Assembly: GCA_001567255.1 (NCBI GenBank) | Contig: LNBW01000005.1 | Location: forward strand, 1 to 60,886 | Reading direction: 5' to 3' | Length of the DNA: 60,886 nucleotides | Source: Bacteroidetes bacterium OLB9 | GTDB lineage: Bacteria > Bacteroidota > Bacteroidia > Chitinophagales > Saprospiraceae | Part shown: one piece after another, positions 1 to 9,366 of the stretch | How positions within the stretch are numbered: the first letter of the stretch is position 1 | Layout of the letters: each line of letters starts with the position of its first letter | Made by a program: the position numbers and the translations under genes | The notes under the pieces: model-generated | Seen by the model: only the letters and a program-made list of their open reading frames with translations | Told to the model about the DNA's origin: nothing | Database searches by the model: none

Positions 1-125
1 GGGTAACAGACTTGTCGCTATACTCTATGGGAAGATTAACCATAATGGTGAAATTAAAATATGAATTAAACAAAACAAAAATAAGCAATTAGATACGAAA
101 TTTAAATTCTATTGCATAATTCAGG

Positions 126-275
126 TTGAAGGCAAATCCTGCAATCTTCAGCATTTACCGACAGTCAAAGGACTACAAACCCGATAGAATGACTGAGCTC
201 TTTAGGATGACACAATCGGGCGCCAATATTACTGATGGCAAGTTATACGATTATTTGGCAGCAGTTGTTTCATAA
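126..275 (+). pseudogene. possible 3' gene remnant
   Basis: The left 477 bases hold no full gene. One frame here is open for about 49 codons from a TTG, has protein-like composition (it includes RQSKDYKPDRMTELFRMTQ) and ends in TAA at 273-275. An in-frame TAA lies directly upstream at 117-119, and there is no ATG or ribosome site. It may be the tail of a decayed gene or chance. I recognise no family. The rest of 1-477 shows nothing I can name. Confidence 0.2.
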
Positions 276-477
276 TGATCTTGTGCCTTACTCAAATTAT
301 GCATTTGAAATTTACTGCATGAAAATGTTCCTTCATATCTATTTTGGTAATCGTTTTCTATCCTAGACATAGAACAACACCTGCGGAATAAAAGTGCCGA
401 GCCTCATAGCAGTTTTGTATCCTTTTCATTCGTATCAAAGTCAAATGCGTACAATGGGTTCAATGTGGATAGTATGA

Positions 478-1824
478 TTAAAAACTTCCTCGAGCTTTCA
501 ACTCAAGATATTTGTTGATGGTATCAATAGTGAGTTGCTCAGGCCGTGTCAAAATACAGTGAATGCCCAACTTTTTTGAGTTCACTAACGATGAGTTTTT
601 TTTTCATAGATAAATTGTTCGGCTAGGACTTTATTGATGATAGATCGAGTGTCGTGAGCATCTTCAGAAGTGAGTTTTTCTAATTCTGTATTCTGAAAAA
701 GAATAACAATGAGTAGGTGATTTTTTGCCATCGATTGTAGATATAGAAGCTGCCTATTGAGTGCATCCAGAGATTCAAAATTGGTAAAAAGGAGCAACAT
801 ACTCCGGTGAGTAATTTTTTGTTTAATTTCGGTATAGAGTCGGCCAAAATCAGATTCTGCAAAATCAGTTTTTATATTGTACAATGCTTCGGTGATTAGT
901 TTTAATTGTGATGTTCTTTTATCTGCATGGACAAAGTTTTCTACCTTCCTCGAAAATGAGAAGATTCCGGCAAAATCATGTTTGCGTAAAATAATATTTG
1001 AAATAACCAGGCACGCATTAATGGCATAATCCAGCAAGGTCAGATCATCAAATGGCATCTTCATCACACGACCTTTATCCACAATACAATAAACCGACTG
1101 AGACTGTTCGTCTTGATATTGATTGATCATCAATTTACCTGTCTTTGCGGTAGCTTTCCAGTTGATGGTACGGATATCGTCGCCTGCTACATAATCTTTA
1201 ATTTTTTCAAACTCTAATGTATGGCCTATACGCCTTACTTTTTTGATGCCGTACTGATTGAGCTTAGGTGAAAAGGCGATTAGTTCATATTTGTTCATCT
1301 GTATAAACGAGGGATAAACAGCTACTGTACGATTTTGGACAAATGTAAATTTACGCTTGATAAGTTTTAATGGAGAAATGATATAAATGTGAAGATTTCC
1401 AAACTCAACCTCACCTCGGAAATTAGGCCTTAAACGATATTGTGCTGAATCAGTGCCTTTAGGTGTCAGCTTTTTCAGGATATAAAAATTGCGGATTTGG
1501 AATTCAGCAGGAATTTCATCCACTATCTCTATTTTGATAGAAAAGGGATAATAGCTTTTCGACCTGATCGTGACTTTATTATAATCGCCATTAGATAGCT
1601 TAGCTGCTACCTCACGATTAGCTTCAAATGTATGGGATGGAGTAAAGAGTAGCAAAAATGTCAGCAACAAAAAGAAGAAACCAAAGAAGGAGCAAGATTT
1701 GTGCTGGCACATATAAAAATGGAAGAAAAAACGAGATGACAAATAATCCAATAATCAAGCCACCGCCGATGTAAAATGTCGGATGAATGTACAGGCCATA
1801 GACAAGATGCTTTAATATTTTCAT
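478..1824 (-). CDS. DUF58 domain protein (interrupted by three 1-nt indels)
   Basis: A DUF58 protein of about 447 aa after correction, usually encoded beside a MoxR ATPase; molecular role unknown. The start at 1824 begins MKILKHLVYGLYIHPTFYIG and is followed by two membrane helices, a beta-rich middle and the DUF58 core (DYVAGDDIRTINWKATAK), then a VWA-like half. The reading frame breaks three times: an extra T in a 5-T run near 1658-1662, an extra base in the 9-T run at 596-604, and an extra C at 566-568. Removing all three gives exactly 448 codons ending at 478 with a family-like C-terminus (TIDTINKYLELKARGSF). It is the last gene of the operon, 12 nt after moxR. Uncorrected, the longest open frame covers only 585-1751 and lacks both ends. 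I think sequencing error is likelier than pseudogenisation. Confidence 0.85.
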
Positions 1825-1836
1825 CTATATAGTAAG

Positions 1837-2886
1837 TTAACGAGGTATTTCTATACTATCTACAATTTGCTTGATAATCATCTCTGCTGTAAGACCTTCC
1901 ATTTCTTTTTCAGGAGCTACCACCACTCTGTGACCGATGACAGGATAGGCCATCTGCTTGATATCTTCCGGTGTGACAAAGTCTCTTCCTTTTAATGCAG
2001 CAAGAGATCTCGATGTTTTTAAAAGCGCTATCGAAGCCCTAGGCGATGCACCTAGATATAGCATTGAGCTTTGACGTGTTTGTACTATAATTCTAGCTAT
2101 ATATTGAATGATACTATCATCAACGGCAATGTCAGCAACGATGTTTCTAAACGCTGTAATTTCATCACCGGTTAATACTTTTTGTATTTCAGCTAGTTTG
2201 TCAATAGTTTTGAGACGCTGTTCTCTGTGCAAGATTTCTATTTCGTCTTCCAGTTCTGGATAGCCAATTTCTATTTTCATCAAGAATCTATCTAGTTGTG
2301 CTTCAGGCAATCGGTAAGTGCCTTCCTGCTCAATAGGATTTTGAGTGGCCAAGACTATAAAAGGTTCTGACATCGGATAGGTAATGCCGTCCATTGTAAC
2401 CTGACGCTCTTCCATCACTTCAAAGAGTGCAGCCTGGGTTTTTGCAGGAGCACGATTGATTTCATCTATTAGCAAGATATGGGTAAATACCGGGCCTTTT
2501 TTGTATTCAAAGTCTGATTTTTTAGCATCAAAAACTAGTGTGCCGAGTATGTCTGATGGCATCAAATCCGGAGTAAACTGAATGCGTGAAAATGAGGTGT
2601 CCATCGTTTTAGCTAGCAATCTGGCTGTTATCGTCTTAGCGACACCTGGCACACCTTCCAGCAAAACATGACCTCCTGACAGTAAGGCCACCAATATGAG
2701 ATCAACCATATCTTTTTGGCCTACGATGACCCTTGCTATCTCGTTTCTTACCTGGGTAAATTTATCGCTTACTTTGTCTATTTCTATACGAGTGCTAAAG
2801 TGAAGTGGCGAATGATCGGATGAAGAAATGGCGCTTTCAGAATATTCATCGGCTGAATGTGGGTTGTTCATTGTTGGGTCTTCCAT
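1837..2886 (-). CDS. MoxR-type AAA+ ATPase
   Basis: A 349-aa cytoplasmic AAA+ ATPase of the MoxR family. These act as chaperone-like ATPases on partner VWA/DUF58 proteins. The Walker A motif GVPGVAKT is at about residues 78-85 and Walker B with DEIN at 141-144, followed by sensor 1 (LATQNP) and the arginine-containing segment RLPEAQLDRFLMK. The first 30 residues are Ser/Asp-rich and variable; MNNPHSAD at residue 6 is an alternative start. The gene starts 3 nt after the DUF4350 stop and precedes DUF58 by 12 nt, the classic MoxR-DUF58 pairing. Family assignment is firm; the process it serves is not known. Confidence 0.95.
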   Translation of the reverse strand: MEDPTMNNPHSADEYSESAISSSDHSPLHFSTRIEIDKVSDKFTQVRNEIARVIVGQKDMVDLILVALLSGGHVLLEGVPGVAKTITARLLAKTMDTSFSRIQFTPDLMPSDILGTLVFDAKKSDFEYKKGPVFTHILLIDEINRAPAKTQAALFEVMEERQVTMDGITYPMSEPFIVLATQNPIEQEGTYRLPEAQLDRFLMKIEIGYPELEDEIEILHREQRLKTIDKLAEIQKVLTGDEITAFRNIVADIAVDDSIIQYIARIIVQTRQSSMLYLGASPRASIALLKTSRSLAALKGRDFVTPEDIKQMAYPVIGHRVVVAPEKEMEGLTAEMIIKQIVDSIEIPR

Positions 2887-2889
2887 ATT

Positions 2890-4134
2890 TTATTTATTAG
2901 TGTTTGTGCTTAAAAATTGTTCAATGGTTTTATTTAACTTGCTTAAGTCCTCATAGGAACCTTTGTAATGACTATCAGAGAAGGATTTTATCATCCTAAC
3001 AAGGTCTTGAACTAGGTCTAAACTTCTACCACTTTTGAGATGTAGTGACTGTATGAAATGTGCATCCAGTGTAGTGGTTGTAATATTATAATCACTCCTG
3101 ATCCTTTCAAGGAAGTAAGTGATTTTTTTAAGGATGATTTCATTGGGAGTACTTTCTTGTAGGTACAAATTGCTCAATGTCTTAATAAATTCTACTGATG
3201 TATTGGTATTTTTCGGTATGATCGGAATAGGTTTTTGAGTATGTCTTACATTGAAAAGAATAAAAATGATGGTAAATGCCAGTAGTAAATTCCAAGCAGT
3301 GTTAAGTGCTGGTTGAGATTTTATGAATTTGAGTGGCGATACATCTTCTTTATTTACATTATGGAAAGGTATCCATACCATCTTTTTACTTTTGGGTACA
3401 CAAGAAAGCACATACTCTGTGTACTTGTAATGATCATCTTTTAGCAAAAAGTAATTGGTAAAAATCGCAGGATCAGTGTGGATTAAAAACTGACCATCAC
3501 CATAAGGGACGCGAATATAATTAGGATGATATTCATGGTTGAAAGCAACATAACCAAGGATCTGCGAATGGCTCGAATCTAAATCATAAAAATAGGAACC
3601 GGAAACAGCTTTATCTTCAGTGACATTTTTTACTTTGGAGGTAAAAGTGATTTCTTCAAAAGGATATTGCCCTGTGCCATATTCATAATATGCTTCAACA
3701 TTAAAATTCAGTGCTTTTTGTAATGAGTCTGGAATACCTGTAGCGCTGATAAATACAGTATTACCGGCCGCAGCAATGTCAAGCGCAATCGCACATTCAT
3801 AATCTGTCCAAGGGCAAATAGGGTTGATGAACATCATACTTTCTTTGAAGTTGTCCATCAGATATTGCCGTCGCGAGGTTGAATTGTCGTTAATTAGTGC
3901 TTCATATGGTAGTGGAAAATAACTATTTATCTCTTTGTCAGTGCGTTCCACAGGTGTTGTTGAAAATAATTTGTCTATCTCCTTGTTGAAGACATATAAT
4001 CCCATTGGAATTTTTACTTTAGTACTGAATATAGGTCGCCAGTCCACTTTTTTAGGATTTTGACTAAAAGGCAGAAACAAAAATAAACCCGTTAGTATGA
4101 TGACTGCAATGAGAATGGTAGAAGACTTTTTCAT
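2890..4134 (-). CDS. DUF4350 domain membrane protein
   Basis: A 414-aa protein matching the Bacteroidota DUF4350 pattern: an N-terminal membrane helix (residues about 8-24), a short motif of the type KxDWRPxFSTKxKIPMGLYV, a periplasmic alpha/beta domain (about 45-270) and a second helix near 280-300 followed by a cytoplasmic helical tail. It overlaps the upstream gene by 4 nt (ATGA), so translation is probably coupled. Its place between the DUF4129-like and MoxR genes suggests it is a membrane component of the same complex. No enzymatic motif is visible. Confidence 0.85.
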   Translation of the reverse strand: MKKSSTILIAVIILTGLFLFLPFSQNPKKVDWRPIFSTKVKIPMGLYVFNKEIDKLFSTTPVERTDKEINSYFPLPYEALINDNSTSRRQYLMDNFKESMMFINPICPWTDYECAIALDIAAAGNTVFISATGIPDSLQKALNFNVEAYYEYGTGQYPFEEITFTSKVKNVTEDKAVSGSYFYDLDSSHSQILGYVAFNHEYHPNYIRVPYGDGQFLIHTDPAIFTNYFLLKDDHYKYTEYVLSCVPKSKKMVWIPFHNVNKEDVSPLKFIKSQPALNTAWNLLLAFTIIFILFNVRHTQKPIPIIPKNTNTSVEFIKTLSNLYLQESTPNEIILKKITYFLERIRSDYNITTTTLDAHFIQSLHLKSGRSLDLVQDLVRMIKSFSDSHYKGSYEDLSKLNKTIEQFLSTNTNK

Positions 4135-4817
4135 GATAGACTTGCATTTTTTACATCATCAAAAAGGCTGACTGCTGTTTTGTAGTCATCTGAAGTAACT
4201 TCAAATCCACCGTACCATGCATAGGTGTAAATATAGGAAATCTGGTTAAAGGCATCTGAAATAGTACTACTCATCATTTCTACCTGATAATCCGTATTAG
4301 TTTTATCTTTAGTGTATTTTATGAGGCCATTTCCATTCAGCATCATTAATATTTGTAGATATCTGTATCGAATGGCAGACCTATAATCTCCTCTGTTTTC
4401 GGCTGTACGGATCATAGCTCCAAAGTCAGTATTCGGTGAAAGCAATTCTTCCTCTTCATATTGGAGTTGCTCTTTTTGAGTGCCAAACAACTTCATGTTG
4501 GATTTTCTTTTGAGCCATGTCTTAATCAAAAAATACAAGGCTATAATTAAAGCAATATAGGTCGCAACTTTAAAAATGTCGGGTAAATACTTCAACCATC
4601 TTGCTGTAAAATTAGTAGGGTAAATCTGTTCTGTTCCTGAGGAATTTTCACTATAGTCAAATTCTCGAGTTTGGTATTGATTCTGAAAATCCGAATTAAA
4701 CTTTCTTTGGACCTTAATATCTTCCTTTATTGCAGGAGGATGGTTTGGTATTGCACTGAAGGCATCCATTTTAAAGAAAGCCAGTAACAAGGTAGATATG
4801 ATCAAAAGCCTCTTCAT
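4131..4817 (-). CDS. DUF4129-like membrane protein
   Basis: A 228-aa protein with an N-terminal signal-like helix, a polar periplasmic stretch, one membrane helix near residues 88-105 and a cytoplasmic helical domain with a GDYRSAIRYRYLQIL segment. That segment recalls the DUF4129 C-terminal pattern seen in similar MoxR clusters. The start overlaps the SpoIIM-like stop by 4 nt and the stop overlaps the DUF4350 start. The operon position supports the call; sequence alone would be weak. No catalytic residues are apparent. Confidence 0.7.
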   Translation of the reverse strand: MKRLLIISTLLLAFFKMDAFSAIPNHPPAIKEDIKVQRKFNSDFQNQYQTREFDYSENSSGTEQIYPTNFTARWLKYLPDIFKVATYIALIIALYFLIKTWLKRKSNMKLFGTQKEQLQYEEEELLSPNTDFGAMIRTAENRGDYRSAIRYRYLQILMMLNGNGLIKYTKDKTNTDYQVEMMSSTISDAFNQISYIYTYAWYGGFEVTSDDYKTAVSLFDDVKNASLS

Positions 4818-5779
4818 AAATCGCTAATTTTTAGAGGTTTTGAAAAAGGATAAACCAGATAATACCAGGCAATAAGTGAAAGTGTGGAAAGAATAATAGC
4901 CATACTAATCATCGCTGGCATCTCTAGAGCAAATCTGCTGATAAAGCCTTCAAGAAAACCGGCGGCTATAGTGAAAGGTAGTGTGCTGAGCCATATCTTA
5001 GTTGAAGTCTTTATGCCACGCTTGAAGGAATCTAGTCTAGTGTAATTGCCAGGAAATAAGATACTGCCACCGAGAATCAGCCCTGCCATAATTTCAATTA
5101 TAATGGCAAATATTTCCATACTTCCGTGTATCCAAATGCCGCGTATGCTTTCCCAGAATACACCATACTGTACAAACATGGTCTGAAAAGCTCCCAGCAT
5201 GATTCCATTTTGCATTGCGATATAAAGAGTGCCCGCTCCACCGGTAATGCCCAGTGTGAAGCAGTATATACCTACTCTGAGATTATTGATTGTAATACCT
5301 ATGAAACTGCCCCAGTCAGAACCTGATTTATATACAGCTACTGGGTTGCCCTGCTCTATGTTCCTGATGGTCATTTCAACATAATCATTACCTAGGATGG
5401 CGCGTATAAATGTATCGTCATAATTAGCTGATAATACACCTATCAAAACAAAAAGGCCAAACACAGCGAAGGCAATGATCAGGTAATTAAAATGAGTACG
5501 TACGAGTGCTGGTACTTCATCTCGAAATAAATAGATAAGTGTGCGCCGGCTGAATTTTTGTGTCTTATAAATCTTGTGATAGGTAGTGGCAGCGAGATGA
5601 TTGAGATAGGCCGTAACTTTGCTTTTGGGATAATAAGTTTGAGCAAAGGATAGATCATTGATTAATTGTATATATAATCCTGCAAGTTCATCAGGATTTA
5701 TTCTAACTTTGCCTGAAATAGCTTCTTCATAAGAAAGCCATTTATCTTTATTTTTTTTAATAAAAGCCACTTCGCGCAT
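4814..5779 (-). CDS. SpoIIM (stage II sporulation protein M) family membrane protein
   Basis: A 321-aa integral membrane protein with a soluble N-terminal domain of about 100 residues, then several helices and the SpoIIM-family features (NNLRVGIYCFTLGITGG, and an IHGSMEIFAI motif near residue 215). In non-sporulating Bacteroidota this family occurs next to an RDD protein and a MoxR/DUF58 operon, as here; its function is unknown. It is the first gene of the five-gene minus-strand operon. A TAATTTTG box at 5785-5792 ends only 5 nt before the ATG, so its mRNA is probably leaderless. Confidence 0.9.
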   Translation of the reverse strand: MREVAFIKKNKDKWLSYEEAISGKVRINPDELAGLYIQLINDLSFAQTYYPKSKVTAYLNHLAATTYHKIYKTQKFSRRTLIYLFRDEVPALVRTHFNYLIIAFAVFGLFVLIGVLSANYDDTFIRAILGNDYVEMTIRNIEQGNPVAVYKSGSDWGSFIGITINNLRVGIYCFTLGITGGAGTLYIAMQNGIMLGAFQTMFVQYGVFWESIRGIWIHGSMEIFAIIIEIMAGLILGGSILFPGNYTRLDSFKRGIKTSTKIWLSTLPFTIAAGFLEGFISRFALEMPAMISMAIILSTLSLIAWYYLVYPFSKPLKISDL

Positions 5780-5784
5780 AAGGG

Positions 5785-5792
5785 CAAAATTA
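5785..5792 (-). promoter_or_regulatory. Bacteroidota -7 box for the SpoIIM/MoxR operon
   Basis: On the minus strand this reads TAATTTTG, matching the TAnnTTTG -7 consensus. It sits in the 20 nt gap between the divergent SpoIIM-like and RDD genes, 5 nt upstream of the SpoIIM ATG. A clear -33 TTG is not seen. Confidence 0.5.
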
Positions 5793-5799
5793 AAACAAT

Positions 5800-6531
5800 A
5801 TGGCTGAAGTCAGCGTAAATACTACACAAAATGTCAATATCAATTTTACACTGGCAGATGTAGGTCAGAGAGCAATGGCGTACCTTGTGGATTTAATGAT
5901 TAAAGGCATTTATTTGTATATTGTTTTTCTGAAAATTTTGATTCCGAATGAAGCGGATTTTCTGTTCACAGATTTCTGGTCTGTAGAAGCGATGGTCATG
6001 ATATTTTCCTTGCCATTAATGCTGTATTCACTGGTGCAAGAATACTTTATGAACGGCCAAACAATAGGTAAAAAGTTATTAGGATTAAAAGTCATTGCGC
6101 TTAATGGCAGACAGCCTACTTTTACCGAGTACCTAATCAGATGGTTATTCAGGCCGATAGATATGTCAATATCTTTTTACGCTGTGGGCATTTTATCTAT
6201 TATGTTATCGGTAAAGAGGCAAAGACTTGGCGATATCGCAGCTGGTACAGCAATCATCAGCCTCAGAAATACGATCAGTATTGACAATACGATTTTACAA
6301 GAATTGGCGCAAGATTACCAGCCACGGTATCCTGAAGTGGTCAGATTCTCTGACAATGATATTCGGATAATCAAAGAATTATTTGAAAAGATACAAAGGA
6401 AAAGGGATTTAAAAATGCTTGACAAGCTGGTTGAAAAAGTGGAGACTGTCAGTGGAATCAAAAGAATGGAACAGCCAGAAAAATTTATCGATACTGTGAT
6501 AAAGGATTATAATTACTATACAGGACAATAA
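5800..6531 (+). CDS. RDD family membrane protein
   Basis: A 243-aa RDD protein. The N-terminal half has three to four helices with the family Arg and Asp residues: GQRAMAYLVDLMIKG near residues 22-37 and GQTIGKKLLGLKVIA near 86-100. A soluble tail of about 90 residues follows. RDD proteins are small membrane proteins of uncertain, possibly transport-related, function. It is divergent from the SpoIIM/MoxR operon with only 20 nt between, an arrangement recurring in Bacteroidota, so a shared role is likely. Confidence 0.9.
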   Translation: MAEVSVNTTQNVNINFTLADVGQRAMAYLVDLMIKGIYLYIVFLKILIPNEADFLFTDFWSVEAMVMIFSLPLMLYSLVQEYFMNGQTIGKKLLGLKVIALNGRQPTFTEYLIRWLFRPIDMSISFYAVGILSIMLSVKRQRLGDIAAGTAIISLRNTISIDNTILQELAQDYQPRYPEVVRFSDNDIRIIKELFEKIQRKRDLKMLDKLVEKVETVSGIKRMEQPEKFIDTVIKDYNYYTGQ

Positions 6532-6567
6532 ATATTAATGTTCTTAACTAGTCAAATGAGCAAGGGA

Positions 6568-7647
6568 TCAATTCTGATTATCGTTGTTTGTTTCACTGTC
6601 TTGAACCTCAGCGGATTCATACCGTCTTCTTTTGAGCTTCCATTGTTCTATGGCATATTCCTGCATATCTGCCACAATATCTTTTTCATCTATAATTTCA
6701 ATACCTAATAAAGATTCTATGATGTCTTCGAGGGTAGTGATTCCATCCATACCTCCATATTCATCCACAATTAATGATATGTGTTCTCGTTGGGTAGTCA
6801 TTACATCTAGCGCATTGAAAAGGGTAGTCGTCTTTTGAAAGGTGAGAATCTCGCGTTTAATATCCTTGAGCTTGAGTTTAAATTTGTCTTCGGCCAGCTT
6901 CTCTAGCACAGCAGATCTGAATACATAACCTGTGATGTTGTCTTTGTTTTTTTTATAGACTGGAATTCTTGAGAATGTTATAAATTCTTTGTTTTCCATA
7001 AATTCCTTCAATGTTAATTCCTCATTGGCTGTAAGGACGACTACTCTCGGTGTCATAACCTGATCCACGCGGATATTTTTCAAGCGGATTAGATTTTGTA
7101 TGATTTTGTTTTCTTTTTCGCCAAAGATACCTTCTTCAGTACCGATACTTGTCAATGCAGATATTTCTTCGCGGCTAGTGGTTAGCTCGTGTTTGCTACT
7201 AGCTAGTCTTTTAGTGATAAATCCTGAAATCAAAACTAATGGATAAGCTATGAAGACCATTCCTTTGATAATTTTACCTGATATGCCTACAAGCTGTTTA
7301 CTGTAATTTGCTCCAAGCGACTTGGGGATGATTTCTGTTAAAACAAGAATCATGATTGTCAGTAATGCTGTCACAAGACCAAAATAGGCTTCACCAAAAA
7401 CAACTACTGCTTGCGCACCAACACCTGCTGCCCCAATGGTGTGCGCCATAGTGTTGAGCGATAATATAGCCGATAGAGGTTTGTCAATTTCTTCTTTTTG
7501 TTTCAGTAGTAATTCAGCACCTTGGTTCCCCATTTCTATTTGAGATTTTAGGTAGGATACAGATGTAGAAAGCAGTACGGCTTCCATAATTGAACACAAA
7601 AATGATGTGAACAATGCGATAAAAAGATAGAATAGTAATAATCCCAT
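6568..7647 (-). CDS. CNNM/CBS-domain transporter-like protein (HlyC/CorC family)
   Basis: A 359-aa membrane protein. A CNNM (DUF21) domain of three or four helices (about 1-170) is followed by a tandem CBS pair (about 190-330), which starts at VDQVMTPRVVVL and ends with VDEYGGMDGITTLEDIIESL. The CorC_HlyC C-terminal domain found in longer relatives is absent or reduced to a short charged tail. Relatives are linked to Mg2+/Co2+ efflux or resistance; haemolysin is a historical label. It is monocistronic and convergent with the RDD gene. Confidence 0.88.
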   Translation of the reverse strand: MGLLLFYLFIALFTSFLCSIMEAVLLSTSVSYLKSQIEMGNQGAELLLKQKEEIDKPLSAILSLNTMAHTIGAAGVGAQAVVVFGEAYFGLVTALLTIMILVLTEIIPKSLGANYSKQLVGISGKIIKGMVFIAYPLVLISGFITKRLASSKHELTTSREEISALTSIGTEEGIFGEKENKIIQNLIRLKNIRVDQVMTPRVVVLTANEELTLKEFMENKEFITFSRIPVYKKNKDNITGYVFRSAVLEKLAEDKFKLKLKDIKREILTFQKTTTLFNALDVMTTQREHISLIVDEYGGMDGITTLEDIIESLLGIEIIDEKDIVADMQEYAIEQWKLKRRRYESAEVQDSETNNDNQN

Positions 7648-8076
7648 AAATGCCTAATGGTTATTCTGTTAGCAAATTTTATATTTTGAATTACTAACGG
7701 AGTTGTAACGTCTAAAAATCATATTTTGTTTTTAAAAAATTTTAAATGTAGATTTATTTCTTCAGCGGGCAATTATCTCTATTATTAAGTTTGCCAATAT
7801 TCTACGAAAGTAATATATACTTTAGTCAATGTATTCTGTGGTGAATATGATAATGGTGGCGGATTCTTATTTTAAAGAGATAATAACATTATGAAATGGT
7901 TTTAAATAAAGTTGCCAAGGTATGCATCTTGATTGCCATCTGAATAATGAATCATTCTAAAGAGGTATTGAGAGCATCTGAATCAAAATTGTTGTATAAC
8001 ATTTGTTACTTAGCACAATTAACAATAGCTGTATCTTTGTGTTGTAATAATTAAGAATTAATTAAATTAGATAAAA
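7648..8076 (+). other. 429-nt intergenic region upstream of thioredoxin
   Basis: An AT-rich gap between the divergent CorC-type and thioredoxin genes. I see no ORF, RNA gene or strong hairpin. The only recognisable element is the -7 box at 8032-8039. Confidence 0.6.
8032..8039 (+). promoter_or_regulatory. Bacteroidota -7 box (TATCTTTG) for thioredoxin
   Basis: A perfect TAnnTTTG match 37 nt before the thioredoxin ATG, leaving room for a leader of about 30 nt. No -33 TTG at ideal spacing is evident. Confidence 0.5.
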
Positions 8077-8481
8077 ATGGAAGGAAAAACTCCACATACT
8101 ATTCAGTTGACTAAGGATGGTTTTCTGAATAAAGTGATGAACTATGAAAAGAATCCTGAAGAATGGATATATTTAGGTGATAAACCTTGTGTTATTGATT
8201 TTTATGCAGACTGGTGTGGGCCATGTAAATTTGTAGCTCCGATTCTAGAAGAACTGGCTATGGAGTACAAAGATGAGATTTATATTTATAAGGTGGATAC
8301 AGAATCTGAAATGGAGTTGTCAGCAGTATTCGGTATCAGAAGTATTCCGACCATATTATTCTGTCCGATGGATGGAAATCCGCAAATGGTCAATGGCGCA
8401 CTACCTAAGCATAACTTAGAGCAGATTATTAATGATGTCCTATTGAAAAAGGAAAAGCCATCAAAAGATGAAATGCAATAA
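8077..8481 (+). CDS. trxA: thioredoxin
   Basis: A 134-aa thioredoxin-fold protein with the classical active site WCGPCK at residues 46-51, the cis-proline segment (IRSIPTILF) near 88-96, and the usual FYADWCGPC strand-helix context. It has no signal peptide, so it is a cytoplasmic disulfide reductase. It is slightly longer than canonical thioredoxins (about 105 aa) because of some 25 N-terminal residues and a charged tail, a common Bacteroidota form. It is monocistronic with its own -7 box. Confidence 0.93.
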   Translation: MEGKTPHTIQLTKDGFLNKVMNYEKNPEEWIYLGDKPCVIDFYADWCGPCKFVAPILEELAMEYKDEIYIYKVDTESEMELSAVFGIRSIPTILFCPMDGNPQMVNGALPKHNLEQIINDVLLKKEKPSKDEMQ

Positions 8482-8563
8482 TTTTGAAGCCCATTTATTC
8501 AGGATTATAGGTTAGTTGAAATGATTTAGGTTGCTGTCTGAAGACCATGTTGTAAGCCTCATT

Positions 8564-9172
8564 TTAACCTTCTTGTGGCAAAGTCCTGTCAAACAGATAT
8601 CTCACTAGTTCATAATTGTGTCCTTTCTTAAAAGGTGTTTTGCCCTTTTGAGTTAGTTCATAGTTGTGCGCACATATTGCTTCATATACAGTATCATTAC
8701 TTACAAAAGAGAGATAGGAACTCAAGGGCATGAAAACGGCTAATTGCTCCTTAATGCCGGTAGAAAATCTGTATTCTGGAACATAAAATACTCCTGGAGA
8801 TTGTCGATCCATTTCTTCTTTGAGTGTAGCGGTAAAATAATCCGCATGCATGAAAACCATACATTGCAAATCTTGTCCATATCCGTAATATAGACTAGCT
8901 TGGGTGATATTGAATACCTCTGGAAACCAGATGCTGATCCGAATGAGAGCATTATCTGTGGAAGGAAAGCAGGAAATGATCCAGTATAAGTTTTCATGTT
9001 GAACAGGTAGTGGAATAAAATGCTCAATATAATGTTTGCTAACCTTAGTTATGAGGTCAGCATCTTGATTTTTCAATAAGCGATGGAGCCGCTTAATATT
9101 ATTGGGCTTTATATCTAATGCTGTAGCCCAAACTTCAGTGACACCAAATTCGTAAGGGATAAATGACTTCAT
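8564..9172 (-). CDS. hypothetical protein
   Basis: About 202 aa from the preferred start MKSFIPYEFGVTEVWATA at 9172. An in-frame start at 9232 would add 20 unlike residues. No family is recognised. The protein has no signal peptide or membrane helix and is rich in aromatic residues. The central part alternates short strands (LIRISIWFPEVF, LYYGYGQDLQCMVFMHADYF) and it ends in a helix (GHNYELVRYLFDRTLP). It stands alone between thioredoxin and the queuosine-precursor transporter. Codon use resembles that of its neighbours, so it is probably a real gene. Confidence 0.65.
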   Translation of the reverse strand: MKSFIPYEFGVTEVWATALDIKPNNIKRLHRLLKNQDADLITKVSKHYIEHFIPLPVQHENLYWIISCFPSTDNALIRISIWFPEVFNITQASLYYGYGQDLQCMVFMHADYFTATLKEEMDRQSPGVFYVPEYRFSTGIKEQLAVFMPLSSYLSFVSNDTVYEAICAHNYELTQKGKTPFKKGHNYELVRYLFDRTLPQEG

Positions 9173-9366
9173 TATGAATGGTCTTTTTAATCCTAATGGA
9201 TGGTATATAAATTTTAAACAAATTAGTACCATTTCCGTTTATATAATCTGTTGAATCCAAAAGGGAAGGATTATTTTGAATAAATTGCTCATTTTTCGTC
9301 CGTACACCATAGCTCTGATGCATCCCTTGCTAATAAACTATCCTTACCATGTTAATTAACTAAGTT

